Assembly: GCA_035295665.1 (NCBI GenBank)
Contig: DATGIQ010000702.1
Span: 1-10,616, forward strand
DNA from: DATGIQ01 sp035295665
GTDB taxonomy: Bacteria; Planctomycetota; Planctomycetia; Gemmatales; Gemmataceae
Reading direction: 5' to 3'
DNA: 10,616 bases
This document shows positions 1-6,700 of the stretch, piece by piece. A model generated the notes under the pieces. That model ran no database searches. It was not told where the DNA came from and worked only from the letters and a program-made list of their open reading frames with translations. Position 1 is the first letter of the stretch. Each line of letters opens with the position of its first letter. Position numbers and translations under genes: made by a program.

Positions 1-105
1 TTCTTCTACCAGGGCCGACTCATCGAGTCCGGTCCCACAGACCAAATCTACACCCGGCCCCAGGTGAAGCAGACGGAAGACTATATCACCGGCCGGTTTG
101 GTTGA
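1..105 (+). CDS. pstB: Phosphate ABC transporter ATP-binding protein PstB, C-terminal end (partial)
   Basis: Only the last 34 codons are in the window; the frame is open from base 1 and stops with TGA at 103-105. The peptide has the typical PstB tail: a strand reading FFYQGRLIESGPTDQIY, then a short linker, then the hallmark ending TEDYITGRFG. PstB is the cytoplasmic ATPase of the PstSCAB high-affinity phosphate importer, and the ending xTxDYIxGRxG is highly characteristic of that family. The Walker and signature motifs lie upstream, outside the window. The next gene, phoU, begins 11 bases after the stop, as expected for a pst-phoU operon. Identity rests on this short tail plus the neighbour, and the two agree well. 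Confidence 0.9.
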   Translation, partial: FFYQGRLIESGPTDQIYTRPQVKQTEDYITGRFG

Positions 106-116
106 CAGGTGGTGCT

Positions 117-791
117 ATGGCCAAACATTTGCAGCGGGACCTGGAAAACCTCCAGCGCGACCTCCTGGCGCTGGCCGCTTCGGTCGAGGAAGCGATCCAC
201 ATGGCTATCCGGGCGTTGCGTGAACGGGAGCCGGAGCCTGCTCGGCAGGTCATCGCCGGTGACCCGCAGATCGATCAGGAAGAAAACCATATTGAGGAAG
301 AGTGTCTCAAGATCCTGGCTCTGCATCAGCCTGTGGCCGTGGATCTGCGCCGGATCGCCGCGGCTCTGAAGATCAACACCGAGCTGGAGCGAATGGCAGA
401 CCTGGCCGAAGATATTGCCGAGCGGGCGCTGTACCTGGCGCAATTGCCCGCGGCCCCAGTTCCGGAAAAGCTCCAGCGCATGACCGACCTGACCACGACG
501 ATGGTGCGGCAAAGCCTGGACTCGTTCGTCAATCTCGATTCGCGCCAGGCCCGGCGTGTCTGCCGGCTGGACGATGAAGTGGATCGCTACAACAACCAAA
601 TTATCCAGGAGCTAATCGACCTGATGCAGGAGTCCCCAGCGATGGTAGAGCCGGGGCTCTCGCTGTTTTCAGCAACCCGACATCTGGAACGCATCGCTGA
701 TCACGCCACCAACATCGCCGAGGAGGTGGTCTACCTGGTTGAGGGCACCATCATTCGCCATCAGCCGACGGCCGTCGCGGTGGCGGAATAA
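117..791 (+). CDS. phoU: Phosphate signalling/transport accessory protein PhoU
   Basis: This 224-residue, mostly helical protein matches PhoU, a usual length of about 215-240 residues. It has the two-fold repeat of three-helix bundles and both metal-binding E/D signatures: ELERMADLAEDIAER near residues 89-103 and HLERIADHATNIAEE near 189-203. PhoU is a cytoplasmic, membrane-associated regulator. It links the PstSCAB transporter to the PhoR/PhoB two-component system and restrains phosphate uptake when phosphate is plentiful. I chose ATG 117 because AGGTGG (about 107-112) sits four bases upstream. A TTG at 102 would also open the frame but overlaps the pstB stop and adds only five residues. The gene lies 11 bases after pstB and 27 bases before the response regulator, so co-transcription is likely. 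Confidence 0.95.
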   Translation: MAKHLQRDLENLQRDLLALAASVEEAIHMAIRALREREPEPARQVIAGDPQIDQEENHIEEECLKILALHQPVAVDLRRIAAALKINTELERMADLAEDIAERALYLAQLPAAPVPEKLQRMTDLTTTMVRQSLDSFVNLDSRQARRVCRLDDEVDRYNNQIIQELIDLMQESPAMVEPGLSLFSATRHLERIADHATNIAEEVVYLVEGTIIRHQPTAVAVAE

Positions 792-818
792 GAAGTCCCA
801 AGCATACGGATCCGAGCC

Positions 819-1511
819 ATGACCCGGCCGCGCATTCTCATCATCGAAGACGAGCGTGCCCTCACCGAGGTACTGACGTACAACCTCCAGCGCGAGGGAT
901 ACGAAACCTTTGTGGCCCACGATGGTCAGGAAGGGTTGCGGAAAGCGCAAACGCTGCTCCCCGACCTGATCCTTCTCGACCTCATGCTCCCGGTCCTCAA
1001 CGGGTTGGAAGTTTGCCGGGAGTTGCGGGCAGGGGAGCGGACCCGCGCTACCCCGATTTTGATGCTCACGGCCAAGGCAGAGGAGACCGATCAGGTGGTT
1101 GGCTTCTCGCTGGGAGCCGACGATTACGTCACCAAGCCCTTCAGCGTCAAGGTTCTGGTGCAGCGGATCAAAGCTCTCCAGCGCCGCCATGAGGCCACCG
1201 CCGAGACATCCAATGTAGCCGAACACCTGGGCGTCCGCATTGACCGGGACCGCCATCAGGCGTACCTGGATGGCCGCGAAATCGAGTTGACGCCGACCGA
1301 ATTTCGGCTCCTGGAATGCCTGGTTCGCCAGCCGGGGCGAGCCTTTGCAAGGTCCCAACTGATGGATGCCGCCATTGGTGAGGGAGCGTTGGTGCTGGAA
1401 CGGACCATCGACGTGCACATCAAAACGCTGCGCCGCAAACTCGGAACCGCGGGCGAATTGATCGAGACGGTGCGAGGGCTGGGTTATCGCTTCCGGGAAA
1501 ATCGCAATTGA
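819..1511 (+). CDS. phoB: OmpR/PhoB-family DNA-binding response regulator
   Basis: The protein has 230 residues, the normal length for the OmpR/PhoB class. Residues 4-120 form a receiver domain with the acidic pair E10/D11, the phosphoacceptor D54 in LILLDLMLP, the switch T84 in MLTA and the conserved K106 in the VTKPF motif. Residues about 135-228 form a winged-helix DNA-binding domain, with ELTPTEFRLLECL at its start, the recognition-helix segment RTIDVHIKTLRRKLG and the wing IETVRGLGYRF. Its position directly after pstB-phoU suggests that it is the phosphate regulator PhoB. That assignment comes from context, because the domain structure alone fits any OmpR-class regulator. The ATG at 819 has no strong Shine-Dalgarno sequence, so translation may be coupled to phoU. 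No histidine kinase follows; the next gene is on the other strand. Confidence 0.9.
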   Translation: MTRPRILIIEDERALTEVLTYNLQREGYETFVAHDGQEGLRKAQTLLPDLILLDLMLPVLNGLEVCRELRAGERTRATPILMLTAKAEETDQVVGFSLGADDYVTKPFSVKVLVQRIKALQRRHEATAETSNVAEHLGVRIDRDRHQAYLDGREIELTPTEFRLLECLVRQPGRAFARSQLMDAAIGEGALVLERTIDVHIKTLRRKLGTAGELIETVRGLGYRFRENRN

Positions 1512-1662
1512 CCCGTGAGGAGATGGACGGGCATGTCGTAGAAGGCAGCAAGCGATTCCTTCGCACCCGCGTTACCCGTATCCTTCTGTGTGCGGGGAAA
1601 GGCAACCAGCAGAATGGGACGGCGTGCCGGCTCCCTTGGTTCCTGCGCAGGCCGAGGCTTCC
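1512..1662. other. Convergent intergenic gap, no gene seen
   Basis: This 151-base stretch separates the ends of the plus-strand response regulator and the minus-strand PEP-CTERM gene. It must contain the termination points of both transcripts, but I see no convincing stem followed by a T-run on either strand. Frames that cross it have arginine- and proline-rich translations without recognisable character. Confidence 0.5.
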
Positions 1663-2610
1663 TCACACGGATACGCCGCGGAACACTCGCCACTTCCTCC
1701 ACCCGCAGGCTATGATTCCGAGCACGCCGCAGCCGAGGAGCACCAGGGTGGAGGGTTCGGGCGTGGGGGTAGCTAGGAAGCCGTGCTCATTGCCGGCTGT
1801 ATCGGTGTAGTAACCGACGATCTGCCCATTGTCGTTGATGCCTCTTGCTTCCGTGGAGATGGAGCCGGGGACATCGAACGTTGTGTAAGTGCCGTCGTTA
1901 TACAAGAAACCGTGATCGGGCAGCCCTTGTAGGTTGTTCGAGTAGACGCCCACGACTTGTCCGAGATTATTGATGCCCCATGCATCCGTCAGACTAGCAC
2001 CGGGCACAGAAAGCGTCATGAACGTCCCTCGGCTGAGCACGCCAAACGCAAAAACAATCTGACCCACGTTGTTTATTGCATGAGCAGCGCTCCCGCCGAC
2101 GGTACCGAGGTCGGTGTAGCTTCCTCCGCTCAGCAGGAAGCCACCAGCGACAAGCTGTGGGGGCCGGCCCCCTCCTACAAAGGAGTAGCCTCCCACGATT
2201 TGGCCGGAATCATTGATGCCGTTGGCCATCGTAGCTTGAACGGGCGAAGCCCACGATGAGGGGACGTTAATCGGCGTGTAGTTTCCGCCAGTGAGCAGGA
2301 AGCCAGACCCGCTGTTATATCCCACGATTTGAGCGGAAGCATTGATACCGGAAGCTATGGTGCCGGAGACCGTACCGGGTACGTCGAGTTGCGCATACGC
2401 CCCTCCGCTAAGCAAGAAACCATGTGAGGGCAATAGCACACCGCCAACACTGAATGCCCCCACGATTTGCATAGCATTGTTGATCCCCACCGGTTGGGTA
2501 GCAGTGGCACCGGGGACGTCAAGGGTGGTGTACACGTAATCGGCCCGCACTCGGGCTCCCACGCTCGAGACCCAGCTCAGCACAACTAGGGCACAAAGCA
2601 GGCGTTTCAT
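1663..2610 (-). CDS. Secreted HAF-repeat protein with PEP-CTERM sorting signal
   Basis: This 315-residue exported protein starts with a classical signal peptide: MKRLL, a hydrophobic core to about residue 18, and a probable cleavage after VRA (residue 23). The body carries six copies of a degenerate motif, G-I-N-x-x-x-Q-I-V-G-x-Y/F, at about residues 42, 89, 131, 178, 212 and 258. Each is paired with a GFLL/YxxLDVPG-like strand, the pattern of the 'extracellular repeat, HAF family'. The tail is a textbook PEP-CTERM signal: P-E-P at 284-286, a hydrophobic segment at about 288-303, then the basic cluster WRKWR. In that family an exosortase recognises the tail at the membrane and anchors or releases the protein. 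ATG 2610 is preferred over the in-frame TTG at 2652 because it begins the signal peptide cleanly. The precise function is unknown; surface or matrix protein is an inference. About seven residues follow the basic cluster, slightly longer than usual. Confidence 0.88.
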   Translation of the reverse strand: MKRLLCALVVLSWVSSVGARVRADYVYTTLDVPGATATQPVGINNAMQIVGAFSVGGVLLPSHGFLLSGGAYAQLDVPGTVSGTIASGINASAQIVGYNSGSGFLLTGGNYTPINVPSSWASPVQATMANGINDSGQIVGGYSFVGGGRPPQLVAGGFLLSGGSYTDLGTVGGSAAHAINNVGQIVFAFGVLSRGTFMTLSVPGASLTDAWGINNLGQVVGVYSNNLQGLPDHGFLYNDGTYTTFDVPGSISTEARGINDNGQIVGYYTDTAGNEHGFLATPTPEPSTLVLLGCGVLGIIACGWRKWRVFRGVSV

Positions 2611-2657
2611 CGAGGCAACCCTGGGAGGGATCGGTCCATACGGCGAAACCAACTACC

Positions 2658-2686
2658 AGTATACTGCCTTAGAAGGCAGGAGGCAA
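2658..2686 (-). promoter_or_regulatory. Sigma70-like promoter candidate with a palindrome in its spacer
   Basis: On the minus strand, TTGCCT (2686-2681) and TATACT (2663-2658) are separated by exactly 17 bases. They match the bacterial -35 and -10 consensus at 4/6 and 5/6 positions. The -10 box lies 47 bases before ATG 2610 of the HAF/PEP-CTERM gene, which suits a short leader. The spacer contains the inverted repeat CTGCCTTAGAAGGCAG (2664-2679), a position where a repressor could block RNA polymerase. Planctomycete promoter consensus is poorly defined, so this is a candidate only. Confidence 0.4.
2664..2679. repeat. Perfect 7-bp inverted repeat, possible operator
   Basis: CTGCCTT and AAGGCAG flank a two-base centre. 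With so short a centre it is more likely to be a protein-binding site than an RNA hairpin. It fills the spacer of the promoter candidate at 2658-2686. Confidence 0.4.
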
Positions 2687-3760
2687 TGAAAGACGGCAAG
2701 AGCAACTCGCAAGCGGCGAGCCGGTCCTGGGGACGCGAGCGCCCACCAGGATAAAGCGGAGGGTTGCCTGGGCCACGTTGTGGTTCAGGCACACATCTTC
2801 ACCGTTCGCGCTCTCTACCAGGCTTACGGACAGCGCGGATCTACTCATTGGAACTACTTGCCTGAAGCTACTCAGCCGAACCGCAACCGCAGCTGTCGTC
2901 CTGGACAGCCGTGCATCCGGTCTGGCGTGACGCACGGCCTTACAACGCAAGTGTCTCGGACGGAGAGCCGGATGGCCGGCTGTCCGAATGTGCTGTTGGG
3001 TGCTGCAGAAAATCCAGGACTAGAGTGGGGTCCAGAAAGCGTTATGCCAAAAGCAACGGGCCACAGCGGAGAAAGTTCCATGCTATTTGGGCAATAACCT
3101 ACGTTTTGGCCGCGGTGCGTACCGCAGTTCCTCAAGTCTCACCCCGGCTGGCCCCTAATAGGGGCATAAGTTGCTTCGGGCACCATCTGTTGATTTTGCG
3201 GGCCATTTTTGCGAATCAGCAGGGGTTCATGGATGGGGTATACTTCACACCTGTTTCTTTTCCCCCCCGGTTTTTTCACGAACGCACCCAACTGCCGCGC
3301 GGGTGGGATTTGCCTAGCACCCGCTTCCATGCTACGAATGCTGTATGCACGCGGCACGGAACAGCGCGGCATCCCCCTCACCACGCCCTCCGGAATAGCT
3401 CTGGGGCGTTACGAGACGGCCATTCCAAGCTCTCCTTCGCCCCGTCTGCGAAGGTTGATGCTCTCTTCCCATGCTAGCAACCGCTAGCGTCTGCGCCCTC
3501 CCCCTTGAAGGAAAGTTTGAAGGAGACAGCCCGCGGGTGTTCGGCGGATAATCCAGCTACACGCCCCTGCGTGCCCGACCGTTTGGATGCCCCCGCCATC
3601 CCCTGCACGAAGCGAAATGAGCACGCCTTGTGCGGCCATGTGTACGAGGCACATCCGGCGGGGCCGGTTTCCGACTGGCTTCGCATTGTCCCAGCGCAGC
3701 TTCCGCGCGCTGCCCTGACGCGTCTCCCCCTTATTGGTGCCCCCCGAAGGAAGAAAGGAC
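2687..3760. other. Long intergenic region without a convincing gene
   Basis: About 1.07 kb separates the divergently transcribed HAF/PEP-CTERM gene and the giant plus-strand protein gene. Several frames of 90-190 codons are open, for example plus 2911-3477 and minus 3484-4041. Their translations are rich in Arg, Pro, Cys, His and Ser, lack domains or signal peptides, and have no Shine-Dalgarno sequence in front of them, so I read them as chance openings in GC-rich DNA. Small structures are visible: a GCCCC-TAATA-GGGGC hairpin at 3151-3165, a TATACT at 3239-3244, a C7-GG-T6 tract near 3264-3278, and GCTAGC repeated around AACC at 3473-3488. None amounts to a recognised RNA gene. I see no tRNA-like cloverleaf. 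The region may hold a long leader, regulatory DNA or a decayed gene. Confidence 0.5.
3151..3165. repeat. Short hairpin GCCCC-TAATA-GGGGC
   Basis: A perfect 5-bp GC stem with a five-base loop lies inside the gene-free region. No T-run follows on either strand, so it is not a standard terminator. Its role is unknown and it may be chance. Confidence 0.3.
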
Positions 3761-6700
3761 ATGCCCATGATACCGATAGACTGGAAACGACGCCGGACCA
3801 GCAACGGGCACACACGCAGGCCTTGCCGTCGCCCATCCCTGGAACAGCTGGAGGACCGTCTCCATCCCAGCATTAACATGGCGGGGGACGTTTTTGTCGC
3901 CAGCTCGGCCAACGCGCTCAACGGCGTGCCGGATCCAACCACCCAGGCCGGTCTGATTCGAGTCGACAGCGGTATCAGTGACAACTTCGAGTACCCCACG
4001 GCCAACGAGTCGGCCATTTCGGGGGATCGCACCGGCTTCATGTCGATGCCCGACTACATTGTTCCGATTGATAACAATAATCCCACTGAAGGATTCTATG
4101 TCACGGACCAGACAGCATTCGGGAGAGGTGAAGGCGCCGTCCTCCAAGTAAATCCGCCAACCCAAGCCGCCTCAGACAACGAGATGGCCATCGCGACCGA
4201 TACCACGTACTATCAATTCGCGAATGTAAATGGGGACAATGGAGACTTCGAGGTACCCACCCTCACGGCACCAACCGCATTGGCGAAGGTAGCGATGACC
4301 GTCAACGGTCTGTCCCACGATTTCCTGTTCATTGCCTCGTCAGGAAGCGACGGTTTTCCAAACCCTGCAATATCAGGAGGGGGACAGCAGAAAGACTTAC
4401 GCAACAGTACGAATGTTCTTACATACTTTGAACCCAACTATCCAAGCCAGCGCAATCCAAACATCGTTATGATCGATCTTTCTAAGTCGTATAACGTGCA
4501 GTATGACCCCGCTAACAATCCCAACAACCTGACTGACCAGCAAACCGTAGTCTACCCCGATCCCACACAATATCCGTTTCCTGCGCCGCAGCAACCAACG
4601 CAGGATATGTTGGTCGATCCGACCGGCATGGTCACGACACCACGTTTTCCCAATGATATTTTCGTATTGGATGCTAAAGCGGGCGGAAGCGGAGAAATCC
4701 TCGACTTCACCTTGCCAGCATCGGGGAGTACCCAGACCGCCCTCGGTGGCCCGTACGTAGTTACCGGGCAGGGTGTCTTGAATTCTCCTGTGGACATGGC
4801 CTACGATCCCACCACAGGCAATCTCGATGTCGTCGAGGCGGCAAGCGGAGGCACCGTTGTGAGCGTGAGCCTGACTGGCTCCAGTGGTTCCGTAAATGGC
4901 ACGGTCAGCGCCCTGCAAGGGCCCACCGGGCTGATCTCCAACCTGGGCAATGGCGTCGCCGGGATTGCCGTCAATCCAGCCAGCGGTATCGCTCCGGGAA
5001 CCATCTACGTCGACACAGCCGAGACGGCACATGCCCCTGCGCAGGTGTGGCAGCTCCAGCCCAGCCCCAATGGCCAGGGCGGCACCACGTATACTCCCAG
5101 CCCCCTCCCCCTGCCGGGTCAGGTTCTCAGCAACGCCAAGGGAATGTACTGTGATGGCAGCAATCTCTCTATTGCCACGAGTCCCTCTCCCTATCTGACA
5201 TTGACGGAAGCGCAAACGCTCTCCACGGCCGCTCAGAACCGTGATTCGTCGAAGTTTCCCACCGGCATCGTGACCTATACGCTCGCCAATGGAAGCCTCA
5301 ACACCGGGACACTGACCCGACAGCCGGGACTTTTCTCTTTACCCCAAGGCGTGGCGGAAGACCAGCAGCAGAATCTGTACGTCGCGGATGAAACTGCCCT
5401 CGGGGCGGGTGCGATCATCCATGTAGACCCCAGGAACGGCAGCGCGAGCCTTCTCGCCTGGGGCAACGAACTGGACGGGCCGGTCGGGGTTGCCTTTGAT
5501 AATTTTAACCAGTCCTTGTACGAGATCAACGCGGGGGACTCCTCCTTCGCCACGCACTCCCTCGTCCAGGTCAGCCTCAACGGTGTCGCTCAGTTGTACA
5601 TAAGCGATAACCTGAGCAATACGGTGAGTGTCTTCTCCGGGATTGCGTTCGACAGTTCCAACGATGTTCTTTATGTGCTGGATCAAGGCGGCAATGTCAT
5701 TGATCAGAGTACGCACGGCCAAGTCTTGAAGGTCAATATAACCGGCCCCGGTCCCAATATGAGCAGTTTTCCAAAGTTTGGCCCCCCGTTCCCTTCAGCG
5801 ATGGACCAGAGCCCTTTCGCTCAGCCGGATGCACTCACGGTCGATTCCGACAATGGTACCGTCTTTGCGTGCACCGAGGGTTCAGGTGGGGCTTCCGGGG
5901 CAATCGTGTCGGTTCCCGAGAGTACCTCCGACCCCCTCACAGAGATTGCCTTGAATAGCGGCAGTACGACCCCACCAGGCAACCTGGTTGGTACCAATGG
6001 CATCGCCGTCGGCATGGGGCCCGAAGATTTCACAGGAACCAACGGCATGGAGCACAACACGATCTTCGTTGATTGTCTGAATCCGACAGCTGGACAGCCC
6101 GTGCCCACACTGACGGCGTTCCCGGAGGATCCGAACCATTTCCCACGCGATGGGAATGGGAACTCCGCGCAGCAGCGGGTCAGTACCGGTACCGATAGCG
6201 GGGCTTCTCTGGGTCTGGTTACGGGGTGCCTGGTCTACGATCCCCCGCTGCCCGTGAACGCGGTCAATTTCGAAACCGGCGATTCCAGTCAGGTGGCCAC
6301 GCAGACCAACGCCGCCATCGTCAGCAGCCCGGCACTCGATGGCAACTACTCGCTCCAGCTCCAGCGCAACGGTACCGTGGCCAATGCGGAGATCCGCGGA
6401 AACGGCACGACCTACTACAATCTCCCCACCGCCTCGTACAGCTTCGAATTCGAGTACACCTCCAGCTCGGGCGATGGCGGCATCGTCAACTTCAACGACA
6501 CGGCCAGCGGCTACAAAGCCGCGGTGCATCTGAACAATTCCGACCAACTGGTTTTCGATGACATCTACGGGAATCCGTTGGCCACCGGCCGTACGGTGCT
6601 GCGGCCCAACCAGATTTACACCATCACTGCCGTGATCGGTACCGGGACCAATGCACCCTGGGTCGTCAGTATCAATGGCAACGTCGAGATGAGCGGCACC

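Noticed and set aside
669..1418. Long minus-strand open frame of 249 codons opposite the response regulator
   Set aside because: It lies antisense to an unmistakable OmpR-class gene with all catalytic residues. The translation has no domain and reflects codon bias of the sense strand.
2911..3477. Plus-strand frame of 188 codons in the gene-free region
   Set aside because: There is no ribosome-binding site, signal peptide or recognisable motif. Composition is rich in Arg, Pro, Cys and His, as in random GC-rich translation.
3473..3488. GCTAGC-AACC-GCTAGC repeat as an operator or attachment site
   Set aside because: GCTAGC is itself palindromic, so two nearby copies arise easily. There is no integrase, no second copy and no promoter adjacent.
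2687..3760. Possible CRISPR array, tRNA or mobile element in the gene-free region
   Set aside because: No regularly spaced direct repeats, no cloverleaf with a TTCGA-type arm, and no transposase fragment or terminal repeats were seen.
3484..4041. Minus-strand frame of 185 codons overlapping the start of the giant protein gene
   Set aside because: It overlaps the export signature of the sense gene antisense, has Ser/Arg-rich random composition and lacks motifs.
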